In this document: positions 18,071 through 27,065 of the stretch, in pieces
Layout: each line of letters starts with the position of its first letter
Numbering within the stretch: position 1 is the first letter of the stretch
Origin: Spectribacter acetivorans
Lineage (GTDB): Bacteria > Pseudomonadota > Gammaproteobacteria > Nevskiales > Salinisphaeraceae
DNA: 64,000 nucleotides
Direction: 5' to 3'
Assembly (NCBI RefSeq): GCF_031846305.1
Contig: NZ_JAVRHY010000007.1
Span: 1 to 64,000 of the forward strand
The notes under the pieces: generated by a model
Told to the model about the DNA's origin: nothing
Database searches by the model: none
Seen by the model: the letters and a program-made list of their open reading frames with translations, nothing else
Translations under genes and position numbers: made by a program

Positions 18071-18529
18071 ATGATGCGCAGACAACTTCCCGCCCGCATG
18101 GGCCGACAACAGGGTTTCACCCTGATCGAGATCATGGTCGTCGTGGTCATCCTGGGCATTCTCGCGGCAATCGCGGTACCCCGGATCATGGACCGACCGG
18201 ACGTCGCCCGGGTCACCAAGGCCAAGCAGGACATCCGCGTGATCGAAAGCGCCCTGCAGCTCTATCGGCTGGACAACTTCCAGTACCCCTCTACCGAGCA
18301 GGGGCTGGAAGCGCTGGTCGAAAAGCCGACGTCGCAGCCCGAACCTCGCAACTGGAAGTCCGGCGGTTATCTCGACCGCGTGCCCACCGACCCCTGGGGC
18401 AATCCCTACCAGTTCCGTAATCCCGGGGAACACGGCGAAATCGATGTGTTTACCCTGGGCCGGGACGGCCGCCCCGGCGGCGAGGATATGGACAGCGACA
18501 TCGGCAACTGGAACACCGACGAGGCCTGA
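18071..18529 (+). CDS. gspG: GspG, major pseudopilin
   Basis: 152 residues. The prepilin leader ends at G before FTLIEIMVVVVILGILAA, with the Glu at +5 needed for methylation and assembly. The C-terminal domain has the calcium-site region and conserved DPWGNPYQFRNPGEHGEIDV, then GRDGRPGGEDMDSDIGNW. It is the main shaft subunit. Two adjacent ATGs (18071, 18074) follow GGAG; the second is better spaced. The leader is long (MMRRQLPARMGRQQG), and an internal ATG at 18098 would give a leader of usual length. Confidence 0.96.
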   Translation: MMRRQLPARMGRQQGFTLIEIMVVVVILGILAAIAVPRIMDRPDVARVTKAKQDIRVIESALQLYRLDNFQYPSTEQGLEALVEKPTSQPEPRNWKSGGYLDRVPTDPWGNPYQFRNPGEHGEIDVFTLGRDGRPGGEDMDSDIGNWNTDEA

Positions 18530-18553
18530 TCGGCACCGGACGCTAGCCCGTCG

Positions 18554-19120
18554 ATGATGCGCCAACGCGGTTTCACCCTGCTGGAAATACTGGTGGTGAT
18601 GTTCATCATCAGCATCATCGTGGGCTTCGCCGTGCTGTCGATCGACGGCCGCGGCGGCGAGGACCGCCTCCAGCGCGAAGCCGAACGCATGGACGCGCTG
18701 CTGTCACTGGCCGCCGATGAGGCCATCCTGTTCGGCGGCCAGATGGGCGTGGACTTCACCCCGGACGGCTACCGCTTCCTGCGTCTCCAGCAGGAAGGCT
18801 GGGTGCCACTGGCCGGGGGACAGACGCCGCTGCGTCCGCGCGAGCTGCCCGAGGGCATGCGCCTGCGGCTACTCGAAGCCGAGAGCAACAAGGATCGCTT
18901 CGACCCGCTGGCGCCCGGCGGCGCGGAGGACAATCCGGCCGACGAAGACGACGAGGATACCGAGGAACGTCGGCGGCCCGATCTGTTGTTGCTGTCCAGC
19001 GGCGAAGTGAGCCCGTTCCAGTTCGAACTGTCGTCGGAAAACGTCGCGGCCCGCTACCTGTTCGAAGGCAAGATCACCGGCGAAATAGAGATGCGGCGGG
19101 AAACGCCGGCCGGCACATGA
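18554..19120 (+). CDS. gspH: GspH, minor pseudopilin
   Basis: 188 residues with prepilin leader MMRQRG, cleaved before FTLLEILVVMFIISIIVGFA, and Glu at +5. The globular part includes DEAILFGGQMGVDFTPDGYR and a long acidic stretch (NPADEDDEDTEERRRPDLLL) that is larger than in many GspH proteins. GspH joins the tip complex of the pseudopilus. Its TGA overlaps the gspI ATG. Family assignment rests on leader, order and the FGGxxGVxF region. Confidence 0.9.
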   Translation: MMRQRGFTLLEILVVMFIISIIVGFAVLSIDGRGGEDRLQREAERMDALLSLAADEAILFGGQMGVDFTPDGYRFLRLQQEGWVPLAGGQTPLRPRELPEGMRLRLLEAESNKDRFDPLAPGGAEDNPADEDDEDTEERRRPDLLLLSSGEVSPFQFELSSENVAARYLFEGKITGEIEMRRETPAGT

Positions 19121-19533
19121 GGCGACGCCAGACCGGTTTCACCCTGGTGGAAGTGCTGGTGGCCACTGCGGTGCTGGGGCTGGCACTGACGGTTTTCATC
19201 ACCGGCGGCACCCAGTACGCCGGCCATGCCCACTACATCCAGGAAAAGACCCTGGCGCAATGGGTGGCCCGCAATCGCATGGTGGAATACGACACCGATC
19301 CCCAATGGCCCGATACCGGCCGCGACGACGGTACGGTGGAGATGGGCGGCCGCGAGTGGGAATGGCAATCGGAAGTCGAGGAAACCCAGGATCCGGTGGT
19401 GCGCCGGGTGGACATTCAGGTGTTTCCCATCGATGCCGACACCGGCGATGCCGCGGATTCGCCGCTGACCACCCTCAGCGGTTTTCTCACCCAGCCCGCC
19501 GGCGGCACCGGCACCACGACCACCACCCAGTGA
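19117..19533 (+). CDS. gspI: GspI, minor pseudopilin
   Basis: 138 residues; leader MRRRQTG, cleaved before FTLVEVLVATAVLGLALTVF with Glu at +5. The globular part contains the typical AQWVARNRMVEY and GREWEWQSEVEETQDPVVRR. GspI nucleates the GspI-J-K tip. Its ATG overlaps the gspH stop (ATGA) and its stop overlaps the gspJ start (TGATG). A short Thr/Gly-rich tail (GGTGTTTTTQ) ends the protein. Confidence 0.92.
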   Translation: MRRRQTGFTLVEVLVATAVLGLALTVFITGGTQYAGHAHYIQEKTLAQWVARNRMVEYDTDPQWPDTGRDDGTVEMGGREWEWQSEVEETQDPVVRRVDIQVFPIDADTGDAADSPLTTLSGFLTQPAGGTGTTTTTQ

Positions 19534-20159
19534 TGCGCCGGACCCACGGTTTCACCCTGGTCGAACTGCTGGTCGCGCTGGCGGTGTTCGGCATCATGGC
19601 GGCCATGGCCTACGGCGGTCTGACCAGCGTGATCGACACCCGCGAGGGCATCGACCGGTCGCTGGCACGCACCCAGGCCCTGCAGACCACCCTGTTCCGC
19701 ATGCAGAACGATCTGGAACAGACGGTCAGCCGGCCGATACGCGATGCCTACGGCGACCCCCAGCCCGCGATGGTCGGGTCGGCCGACACCGGCATCCTGT
19801 TCACCCGCACCGGTTGGTACAACCCGTTGCAGGTGCCGCGTAGCAATATGCAGCGGGTCGGCTACCGCATCGACGAGGACGATAACCTCGTCCGCGTGCA
19901 CTGGATGGTGCTGGATCAGGCCCAGGACAGTGCCCCGGTCGAGCAGACCATGCTCGAAAACGTGGATACCATCGAATGGCGCTATCTCGACGCCAGCCGT
20001 GAATGGGTGGACCGCTGGCCGCCGCAGAGCGCCGGTGGCAGCCTCGGAACCGGGCAGGATCCCGATGCCCCGCTGCCAATCGCGGTGGAGCTGCGGCTGG
20101 ATACCGATCACTGGCAGGACATCCGTTTCCTGTTCCAGATCCCCGGCGCGGAATCATGA
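19533..20159 (+). CDS. gspJ: GspJ, minor pseudopilin
   Basis: 208 residues from ATG 19533, which shares one base with the gspI stop. Leader MRRTHG, cleaved before FTLVELLVALAVFGIMAAMA. The globular domain has QNDLEQTVSRPIRDAYG and TGWYNPLQVPRSNMQRVGYR, both typical of GspJ. It sits in the pseudopilus tip. A longer reading upstream is open but overlaps gspI and lacks similarity. Confidence 0.93.
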   Translation: MRRTHGFTLVELLVALAVFGIMAAMAYGGLTSVIDTREGIDRSLARTQALQTTLFRMQNDLEQTVSRPIRDAYGDPQPAMVGSADTGILFTRTGWYNPLQVPRSNMQRVGYRIDEDDNLVRVHWMVLDQAQDSAPVEQTMLENVDTIEWRYLDASREWVDRWPPQSAGGSLGTGQDPDAPLPIAVELRLDTDHWQDIRFLFQIPGAES

Positions 20160-21085
20160 ACCGGCAACGCGGCGTGGCTCTGCTGACCGCCCTGATGGTC
20201 GTGGCTCTGGTGGCCATGCTCGGCGCCGGCATGCTCACCCGCATGAACATCGCCATGCACCGGGGCGGCAACCTGTGGCTGGATCAGCAGGCCCTCTGGT
20301 ACGCCGTCGGGGTGGAGAGCTGGGTGGGCGAGATCCTGCGCCGCGACCGCGAGAACAACCAGATTGATACGCTGGAAGAACCCTGGGCCCAGCCGGTGGA
20401 CTATCTGCCGATCGAGGGCGGCGCCATCTCCGGTCAGGTGATCGACTTACAGGGGCGCCTCAACATCAACAACCTGGCCGGCGGACAGGCCCAGCAGGCA
20501 CTCGATCAGTTCATCCGCCTGATCCAGCTGGTGGGCGAGACCGATGCCGTCACCGCCCGCGCCGTGGCCCAGAGCACCCGCGACTGGATCGACGCCGACA
20601 TCCAGCCGACGCTGCCCGACGGGGCCGAGGACGACTACTATCTCGGCCTGTCGCCCGCCTATAGAACTGCTAATCGGCCGATGACCGACGTGTCCGAATT
20701 GCGCAGCGTTCGCGGGATGAACGCCGAGCTGTTCCAGCGTCTGGCGCCTTACATAACCGCCCTGCCCACCGCCACTGCGGTTAACGTCAATACCGCGCCG
20801 GCGCCGGTACTCGCCTCCATCGCCGAGGGCCTTGATCTGGCCATGGCCACCGACCTGGTCGAGCAGCGCGAGGAAGCAGCCTGGGAGAGTGTGGAGGCCT
20901 TCCTGCAGAACGAAACCCTGGCCGGGCGCGAGATCAGTGCCGAGAACCTGAGCGTGGCCAGCAGCTATTTCATGGCCAGCGGCCGGGTATCGGTGGACCG
21001 GGTCAGCGTCTCCTTCGCCAGCGTGTTGCAGCGCGGCGACCGCGGCGGCACTCGGGTCATCCGGCATCAACGCAATGCCCTGTAA
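20156..21085 (+). CDS. gspK: GspK, minor pseudopilin capping the tip
   Basis: 309 residues. The N-terminus MNRQRGVALLTALMVVALVA has a prepilin cleavage site but no Glu at +5, the hallmark of GspK, which therefore sits at the very tip. The globular part includes DLQGRLNINNLAGG, SMALL helices around TRDWIDADIQPTLPDGAEDD and NVNTAPAPVLASIAEGLDLA, all conserved. ATG 20156 overlaps the gspJ stop. The protein ends 87 bp before gspL, leaving room for an internal promoter, though none is obvious. Confidence 0.95.
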   Translation: MNRQRGVALLTALMVVALVAMLGAGMLTRMNIAMHRGGNLWLDQQALWYAVGVESWVGEILRRDRENNQIDTLEEPWAQPVDYLPIEGGAISGQVIDLQGRLNINNLAGGQAQQALDQFIRLIQLVGETDAVTARAVAQSTRDWIDADIQPTLPDGAEDDYYLGLSPAYRTANRPMTDVSELRSVRGMNAELFQRLAPYITALPTATAVNVNTAPAPVLASIAEGLDLAMATDLVEQREEAAWESVEAFLQNETLAGREISAENLSVASSYFMASGRVSVDRVSVSFASVLQRGDRGGTRVIRHQRNAL

Positions 21086-21172
21086 CGGCGAACGCAGGCA
21101 GACGGCTGCGACCGGCCATCCGCCCGTGCGTCAACGGCCGCCGGACGGTCGGTTTCGGGTAGAATTCCGCCC

Positions 21173-22363
21173 GTGAGTGAATCCCAGGCCATTCTCGTAG
21201 ACGCGCACGGTCAGCTGTACGCGGCGCAGGGCGACGGGCTGGTGCCGGCCGAGCCCGCCGACCTGCCGGCGGACGTCAGCCTGATCCTGGTCGTACCCGG
21301 TGAGGACGTGCTGCTCTCGTCCGTGGATATCCCGCCGGTCCGTCAGGCCACCCGCCGCCGGCAGGCGGTACGCTTTGCGCTGGAGGATCGATTGGCCCAG
21401 CCGATCGACGAACTCCACATTGCGATCGGTCCACGCACCCCGGGCGGCGAATTCCCCGCCGCCATCGCTGCCCATGACCGCATGGAAGCCTGGCTGGGCG
21501 CGATCGGCGAGCGGGCGCCACAGGTGGTGGCCATCGTGCCCGACTACCTGTGCCTGTCACTGCCGCATGACGGCGAAGCCGCGCTTTATCTGGGCGACGA
21601 CCGCGCGCTAGTCCGGATCGGCCCGTTCCGGGGGTTCGCCTGCGAGCTGTCGCTGGCCCCGGCCCTGCTGCGGCGCGGCGATGAAGACATTCCCCTGCAT
21701 GTCGCCACCGACGGCAGCGAGGCCGCCGACCAGGTCATCGCCCGGCTGCGCGATCGCGGATTCACCGTGGAGCCAGCGGCGACCACTGCTCCCGCGGCCG
21801 GTGCCACCGGCCTTCTGCATGCCGCCTCGATCCGTCCACCGATCAACCTGTTACAGGATATTTACGCGCCTCGCTCGGCCCGCGACGAGTGGCTGCGTCC
21901 CCTGCGGCCGGGGCTGATCATGCTGGGCCTTTGGGTCATGTTGCTGCTGGCAGGCCAGGCCCTGGAATACCGCGAGCTTGCCCGTGAGCAGGAGCAGATG
22001 CGGGCCTTCGCCGAGACCCAGTTCCGCGCCGCATTCCCGGACGTGGACAACCTCAACAATCTTCGCCTGCAGGCCGAAAACGAGATCCGCCAGCTACGGG
22101 CGCGCGAGGGCACCGCCGGGCTGTTTCCGTTGCTGCAGGCCGCGGCCGACGCGATCGGGCCGACCTCCGCCCTGACCATCGACTCGTTCCAGTTCCGCAA
22201 CGGCGAACTGTTCCTGAGCCTGCGCGGCGATGACGTGCAGAGCGTGGAAGCCCTGCGCAGCGGCTTTGCCGACAATCGCGTGGCGCAACTGGAAATCCAG
22301 AGCGCCGACGCCGGCAGCGACGGCGTCCAGATACGGGCGCGGGTCAGCCCGGCGGCATCATGA
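21173..22363 (+). CDS. gspL: GspL, inner-membrane anchor of GspE
   Basis: 396 residues from GTG 21173. The actin-like cytoplasmic part carries PGEDVLLSSVDIPPVRQATR and RRRQAVRFALEDRLAQPIDE, both typical; one membrane helix (PGLIMLGLWVMLLLAGQAL) and a periplasmic ferredoxin-like domain follow (residues about 300-396, LTIDSFQFRNGELFLSLRG). GspL recruits GspE and pairs with GspM. Its stop overlaps the gspM ATG. The Shine-Dalgarno before the GTG is weak. Confidence 0.92.
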   Translation: MSESQAILVDAHGQLYAAQGDGLVPAEPADLPADVSLILVVPGEDVLLSSVDIPPVRQATRRRQAVRFALEDRLAQPIDELHIAIGPRTPGGEFPAAIAAHDRMEAWLGAIGERAPQVVAIVPDYLCLSLPHDGEAALYLGDDRALVRIGPFRGFACELSLAPALLRRGDEDIPLHVATDGSEAADQVIARLRDRGFTVEPAATTAPAAGATGLLHAASIRPPINLLQDIYAPRSARDEWLRPLRPGLIMLGLWVMLLLAGQALEYRELAREQEQMRAFAETQFRAAFPDVDNLNNLRLQAENEIRQLRAREGTAGLFPLLQAAADAIGPTSALTIDSFQFRNGELFLSLRGDDVQSVEALRSGFADNRVAQLEIQSADAGSDGVQIRARVSPAAS

Positions 22364-22851
22364 AGCAGTGGCTGGACAGTCTGGCCCCGCGCGAACGCCT
22401 GCTGGTTGTGGGTGCCGGGCTGGTGGTGCTCGGCGCGGTATTTTTCCTGGCTGTCTGGGAACCGCTCTACCAGGGATCGGCGGAACTGGAAAACGAAATC
22501 CAGCAGGACCGCGAGCTGGCCGGCTGGGTGGCGGGCCTGAAGGACGAGGCCGAGCGACTGCGCCAGCAGGCCAGCCGGCAGTCCATCCAGGGCCGGGACG
22601 ATTCCCTGCTATCCGTGATCGATCAGACCAGCCGCGCCAGCGATCTGGGCAACAGCATTCAGCGCATTCAGCCGGAAGGCGACGACCAGGCCGCGGTGAC
22701 CGTTACCAACGCGGACTTCAACAGCGTGCTTCAGTGGCTGCGCGAGTTACAGCAACGCTACGGCGTGACCGTCGCTGCGCTCACGGTCAGCCGCGCGGAT
22801 GAGGGCAACGGCATCGAAGCCCGCATGACCCTGCAGCGACCCGACGCATGA
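22360..22851 (+). CDS. gspM: GspM, type II secretion platform protein
   Basis: 163 residues: MKQWLDSLAPRERLLVVGAG leads into a membrane helix (LVVLGAVFFLAVWEPLYQ), then a coiled stretch (ELENEIQQDRELAGWVAGLK) and a periplasmic ferredoxin-like fold with AVTVTNADFNSVLQWLRELQ and YGVTVAALTVSRADEGNGIE. It binds GspL. Overlaps both neighbours by four bases, showing tight coupling. Confidence 0.93.
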   Translation: MKQWLDSLAPRERLLVVGAGLVVLGAVFFLAVWEPLYQGSAELENEIQQDRELAGWVAGLKDEAERLRQQASRQSIQGRDDSLLSVIDQTSRASDLGNSIQRIQPEGDDQAAVTVTNADFNSVLQWLRELQQRYGVTVAALTVSRADEGNGIEARMTLQRPDA

Positions 22852-23600
22852 ACTGGAAACACGTGATTCTGGCCGGGGTGCTTGCCCTGGTGGTCGGCCT
22901 CATCTGGCGCCTGCCCGCGCCCGTGGCGGCGGGCTGGGTCCAGTCCGCGGTGCCGGGACTGACGTTGTCCGGCACCAGCGGGACGGCGCTGTCCGGTAAC
23001 GCGGCGCATGTGCTCTACGAGGATATCGCGCTCGAGGACGTATCCTGGCAGTTGCAGCCGTTGCGGTTGCTGCTCGGGCAGATGGCCGTCCAGCTGTCCA
23101 CCGCCACCGATGTGGGCCGTATCGAGGCCTCGCTGCGCCGCGGGTTCGGCGGCGGTCTCAGCGCCGGCCCGGTCGACGGTCAGGCGTCCCTGGCCTGGCT
23201 GGCCCGCCGCGCGGGCTACACCTTCGTGCCGCTCAGCGGCAGCCTGATCCTGTCGGTGGACAACGCCGAAATCGACAACGCCGGCGTGGCGCAGACCCTG
23301 TCCGGCCGCGTCCAGGCCCGCGGCCTGCAATGGGACCTGCTCAAGCCGCCGGCGCCGATCGGCAACTTCGTCGGTGTGGTGTCGGGCGAGGCAGGCGACC
23401 TGCAGCTGACCGTCGAGGAAGCCGATGGCCCGGTGGATGTCGAGGGTGAGGCCACCCTGGCCGCCAACGGTGTCTACCGGCTGGACCTGCGGCTGCGCGC
23501 CCGGGCCGGCGCCGATGACCGGCTGAAAAAGCTCATCGACCAGCTCGGCCGCCCGGATGATCAGGGCTGGTATCCGATCGTGGAGCGCGGTCGCTTGTAA
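22848..23600 (+). CDS. gspN: GspN, type II secretion accessory protein
   Basis: 250 residues with one N-terminal membrane anchor (VILAGVLALVVGLIWRL) and a periplasmic beta-rich domain. The segments LPAPVAAGWVQSAVPGLTLS, GTSGTALSGNAAHVLYEDIA and GRVQARGLQWDLLKPP are typical of GspN. It is found only in some type II systems and its function is unsettled. It is the last gsp gene and ends 25 bp before the pstS start. No gspO prepilin peptidase is present in the window; the cell must supply one from elsewhere. Confidence 0.9.
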   Translation: MNWKHVILAGVLALVVGLIWRLPAPVAAGWVQSAVPGLTLSGTSGTALSGNAAHVLYEDIALEDVSWQLQPLRLLLGQMAVQLSTATDVGRIEASLRRGFGGGLSAGPVDGQASLAWLARRAGYTFVPLSGSLILSVDNAEIDNAGVAQTLSGRVQARGLQWDLLKPPAPIGNFVGVVSGEAGDLQLTVEEADGPVDVEGEATLAANGVYRLDLRLRARAGADDRLKKLIDQLGRPDDQGWYPIVERGRL

Positions 23601-23625
23601 GCTGTAGCCAGATTCCCCGGTCTGG

Positions 23626-24516
23626 ATGGTCATGAAACTGGCTTGGCGGCGGCGGCATGTGGATGGCGGCCGCAAATATCCTCTTACTCGATACCAGCAA
23701 TACTTGCGTGGTCCGCTGTTTATGGCGGCCCTCCTGGTACTGTCCGGCTGCGGCCAGGGCGAGCCAACGGCAGGCAAGCTGCTGATTGCCGGTTCCTCGA
23801 CCGTGGCGCCGCTGGTAGCCGAAATCGCCGCCCGTTTCGAGGCCGAGCACCCGGGCACCGAGATCGACGTACAGGCCGGGGGGTCGTCTCGCGGCATCGC
23901 CGACGTGCGCCGGGGCCTGATCGATATCGGCGCCGCCTCCCGCGCGCTGGGTCCCGGCGAGGCCGGGTTGACCGAACATGCGATCGCCCGTGACGGCATC
24001 GCCCTGATCGTGCATCGATCCAACCCCGTCACCACACTGGAGGCGGCGCAGGTACGCGCGATCTACACCGGTCGTACCGATGACTGGGGGACGCTGGGTC
24101 TGCCCGCCGGTCCCATCACCGTGGTCAACAAGGCCGATGGCCGCGCCACCCTCACCCTGTTCCTGGCCCATTTCGATCTGGACGCGCCGGACGTGGTCCC
24201 GGATGTCGTCGTGGGCCACAACATGCAGGGCATCCAGTCGGTGGCCGGCAATCCCGGGGCCATCGGCTATGTGTCGATCGGTGCCGGGGAGCAGGAGGCC
24301 GCGCGCGGCCAGCCGATCCGGTTGCTGCCGATGAACGGCATCAGCGCCGACAGCGACTCGCTTCGCGACGGGCGCTATCCGTTGTCCCGGCCACTCAACC
24401 TGATTACCCCCGGCGAGCCCACCGGTCTCGCCCGGCGGTTCATCGACTACGCCCAGTCACCGGCGGTCCATGACCTGGTCCGGCAGCTGCATTTCGTGCC
24501 GGCCGAACGCCCATGA
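23626..24516 (+). CDS. pstS: PstS-family phosphate-binding lipoprotein
   Basis: 296 residues. A hydrophobic stretch ends in a lipobox (LLVLSGC), so the mature protein is a lipid-anchored periplasmic binding protein. Phosphate-binding loops are visible: AGSSTVAPLVAEIAARF, AGGSSRGIADVRRGLIDIG and ASRALGPGE. ATG 23626 and ATG 23632 are both possible; a start near 23704-23722 would give a more usual signal length, so the first 26-32 codons are uncertain. The stop overlaps pstC (ATGA). I looked for a Pho box in the 25-bp gap after gspN and saw none that is convincing. Confidence 0.88.
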   Translation: MVMKLAWRRRHVDGGRKYPLTRYQQYLRGPLFMAALLVLSGCGQGEPTAGKLLIAGSSTVAPLVAEIAARFEAEHPGTEIDVQAGGSSRGIADVRRGLIDIGAASRALGPGEAGLTEHAIARDGIALIVHRSNPVTTLEAAQVRAIYTGRTDDWGTLGLPAGPITVVNKADGRATLTLFLAHFDLDAPDVVPDVVVGHNMQGIQSVAGNPGAIGYVSIGAGEQEAARGQPIRLLPMNGISADSDSLRDGRYPLSRPLNLITPGEPTGLARRFIDYAQSPAVHDLVRQLHFVPAERP

Positions 24517-25364
24517 ACGCGGACCGGATACTGGCCATGGGCCTGCGTGCCGGCGCCGCGCTGGCGGGGCTGCTGATGGCCCTGATCTTCGTGTTCATGC
24601 TCAAGGAATCCGCCCTCAGCCTGCGGGAGATCGGTGTCTGGCGATTCGCCAGCGACGCCGGCTGGCATCCGACCGCGGACGCCGGTGCGGGCCGCTTCAA
24701 TCTGCTGCCGATGCTGATCGGCACCCTGCTGACCACGGTCGGTGCCATTGTCATCGCCGCCCCGCTGGGCCTGCTTTCCGCTCTGTTCTGCCGTTTCTAC
24801 GCCCCGCCGGTTCTCGGCTCGCTCTACCGCCGTCTGATCGAGCTTCTGGCCGGGGTTCCTTCGGTGATCTACGGCTTCTGGGGCCTGGTGGTCCTGGTGC
24901 CCCTGATCGGGGCCTGGCAACCACCGGGGGCGAGTCTGCTGGCGGGCATGCTGATTCTCGCGGTAATGATCCTGCCCACGGTTGCCCTGTTCGCCGATGC
25001 GGCGCTGGGTGCGGTGCCCGCCGATCACCTGCGGGCCGCCGCCGCGCTGGGCCTGACCCGGGGCGCCATCATTACCGGGGTACTTCTGCCCGCAGCCCGG
25101 CCGGGCATCGGCACCGGCCTGCTGCTGGCGGTTGGCCGGGCAGCCGGCGAAACCATGGCCGTGCTGATGGTCTGCGGCAACGTGGTCCAGATTCCGGCAC
25201 AGCTGACCGAGCCGGTCCGAACGCTGACGGCGAACATCGCCCTGGAAATGGCCTATGCGCTGGGCGACCACCGCGGGGCGCTGTACGTCACCGGGCTGTT
25301 GCTGTTGCTACTGGTGACATTACTGGTGGGCGCGTCGGCGCGTCTGCAACGGGCTCATGGCTGA
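24513..25364 (+). CDS. pstC: PstC, phosphate ABC transporter permease
   Basis: 283 residues with about six membrane helices. The EAA-type loop that meets PstB is ADHLRAAAALGLTRGAIITG, and LIELLAGVPSVIYGFWGLVV is the conserved PstC segment. It forms the channel with PstA. It overlaps pstS by four bases and pstA by eight. The protein is shorter than the E. coli version because the first periplasmic loop is reduced. Confidence 0.93.
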   Translation: MNADRILAMGLRAGAALAGLLMALIFVFMLKESALSLREIGVWRFASDAGWHPTADAGAGRFNLLPMLIGTLLTTVGAIVIAAPLGLLSALFCRFYAPPVLGSLYRRLIELLAGVPSVIYGFWGLVVLVPLIGAWQPPGASLLAGMLILAVMILPTVALFADAALGAVPADHLRAAAALGLTRGAIITGVLLPAARPGIGTGLLLAVGRAAGETMAVLMVCGNVVQIPAQLTEPVRTLTANIALEMAYALGDHRGALYVTGLLLLLLVTLLVGASARLQRAHG

Positions 25365-26235
25365 GGCGGCTATCCGAATCGGCCGGACCGCCGGCGCCGC
25401 GGGGCGCGACCGCTGGCTGGCCTGCGGTGCCTGGATCAGCGCGACGATGGTCGCAGCGGTCTTCGTCTGGCTGCTGAGCGACCTGCTTCGCCAGGGGCTG
25501 GGCGAGCTGTCGTGGTCGTTTCTCAGCGGCCCGGTGCTCGATGCCGGCCGCGACGGCGGCATCGGTCCGGTCATCGTTTCCAGCCTGCTGATTCTGGGCG
25601 TGTGCCTGGCGGCGGTGATTCCGCTGGGGCTGGCCGCGGCGATCTGGCTGGCGGAGTACACCCGCCGGGAGGACCACGCTGGCGCCACGGTCCGTCGCAG
25701 TCTGGACGTGCTGGCCGGCGTGCCCTCGATCGTCTTCGGCCTGTTCGGCAACGCCTTTTTTTGCGTCTTTCTGGGCATGGGCTACTCGATTGCCGCCGGC
25801 GGCCTGACCTTGGCCTGCATGGTGCTGCCGTTGTTCATCCGCGCCACCGAACAGGGGTTGGCGGCGGTGCCGGACAGTTATCGCGCGGCCGGTGCCGCCG
25901 CCGGCCTGCGGCGCCACACCCTGCTGCGGGTCATACTGCTGCCGGCAGCGATGCCGGGCATGGTGGTCGGACTGGTGCTGGGCATCGGGCGGGCGCTGGC
26001 GGAAACCGCGGCCCTGCTGTTCACCAGCGGCTACGTCACCCGCCTGCCGGATTCACTCGGCGACTCCGGCCGCGCGCTGTCGATTCACATCTATGATCTG
26101 TCCATGAACGTTTCCGGCGGCCTGGATCAGGCCTTCGGCACCGCCCTGGTGCTGATCGGCCTGCTGTTGGTCATCAACCTGGCCGCGGGTCTGGCGGGCC
26201 GTCGCATGCAGCAACGCGCCCTGGCCGTGCAATGA
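25357..26235 (+). CDS. pstA: PstA, phosphate ABC transporter permease
   Basis: 292 residues, six membrane helices. Conserved segments are RRSLDVLAGVPSIVFGLFGN, RATEQGLAAVPDSYRAAGAA (the PstB-contacting loop) and IGRALAETAALLFTSGYV. The N-terminal 60 residues contain one helix and a periplasmic loop (LSWSFLSGPVLDAGRDGGIG). It pairs with PstC. Start ATG 25357 lies inside the end of pstC. Confidence 0.93.
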   Translation: MAEAAIRIGRTAGAAGRDRWLACGAWISATMVAAVFVWLLSDLLRQGLGELSWSFLSGPVLDAGRDGGIGPVIVSSLLILGVCLAAVIPLGLAAAIWLAEYTRREDHAGATVRRSLDVLAGVPSIVFGLFGNAFFCVFLGMGYSIAAGGLTLACMVLPLFIRATEQGLAAVPDSYRAAGAAAGLRRHTLLRVILLPAAMPGMVVGLVLGIGRALAETAALLFTSGYVTRLPDSLGDSGRALSIHIYDLSMNVSGGLDQAFGTALVLIGLLLVINLAAGLAGRRMQQRALAVQ

Positions 26236-27065
26236 ACCGCACCGCCGCCATCGACACCGCCCGGGAATGGTCGACGCGGGACGCCACCGGCAACCCGGCC
26301 GCCGCCATCATCGAAACCCGACAACTGGGCGTTCGCTACGGCACGCAGACGGCGCTGACCGGTGTCGACATGCAGCTGCGCCGGGGGCGAATCACCGCCG
26401 TCATCGGGCCCTCGGGCTGTGGCAAGAGTTCCTTCCTGACCTGCCTGAACCGCCTTACCGACCTGATTCCCGGCTGTCGGGTGGATGGCGAAATCCGTCT
26501 CGACGGCGAATCCATCAGCGGCGATGCGGTGGATCTGGTGGCCCTGCGCCGCCAGGTCGGCATGATCTTCCAGAAGCCGAACCCATTCCCGCTATCCATC
26601 GCCCGGAATCTGGATCTGCCGCTGAAGGAACTGGGCCTGCGCAAAACCGCAGATCGCCGCGACCGGGCGGTCTGGGCGCTGGAGCAGGCGGGGCTGTGGT
26701 CGGAGGTGGCCGATCGACTGGACGCCCCCGCGCTGAGTCTGTCCGGCGGCCAGCAGCAGCGCCTGTGCATCGCGCGAGCCATTGCCCTGGCGCCAGCGGT
26801 GCTACTGATGGATGAACCCTGCAGCGCACTCGACCCCATTGCCAGCGAACGCATCGAGGCCCTGATTCAGGAACTGAGCGGCCGCTACACAGTAGTGGTA
26901 GTCACCCACAACCTGGCCCAGGCCCGGCGCATCGCCGACGACACCGCCCTGTTCTGGCTGCAGGACGGGGCCGGCCGACTGATCGAGATGGGTGCCACGG
27001 CGCAGATGTTCGAGCAGCCCCGTCACGAGTTGACGCAGGCCTACGTCAACGGGCGGTGTTGCTAG
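26232..27065 (+). CDS. pstB: PstB, phosphate ABC transporter ATPase
   Basis: 277 residues: Walker A GPSGCGKSSFL, Q-loop MIFQKPNPFPLSI, signature LSGGQQQRLCIAR, Walker B VLLMDEPCSALDP and switch histidine in VVVTHNLAQA. KPNPFP is the PstB-specific Q-loop. A ~25-residue N-terminal extension before the family start is present. ATG overlaps the pstA stop. No phoU follows. The TAG stop (27063-27065) shares the CTAG at 27062-27065 with the stop of the convergent cfa gene. Confidence 0.95.
   Translation: MNRTAAIDTAREWSTRDATGNPAAAIIETRQLGVRYGTQTALTGVDMQLRRGRITAVIGPSGCGKSSFLTCLNRLTDLIPGCRVDGEIRLDGESISGDAVDLVALRRQVGMIFQKPNPFPLSIARNLDLPLKELGLRKTADRRDRAVWALEQAGLWSEVADRLDAPALSLSGGQQQRLCIARAIALAPAVLLMDEPCSALDPIASERIEALIQELSGRYTVVVVTHNLAQARRIADDTALFWLQDGAGRLIEMGATAQMFEQPRHELTQAYVNGRCC

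Noticed and set aside
23601..23625. Possible Pho box before pstS
   Set aside because: The gap is only 25 bp and the two 7-bp half-sites of the Pho consensus cannot be found with the right spacing.
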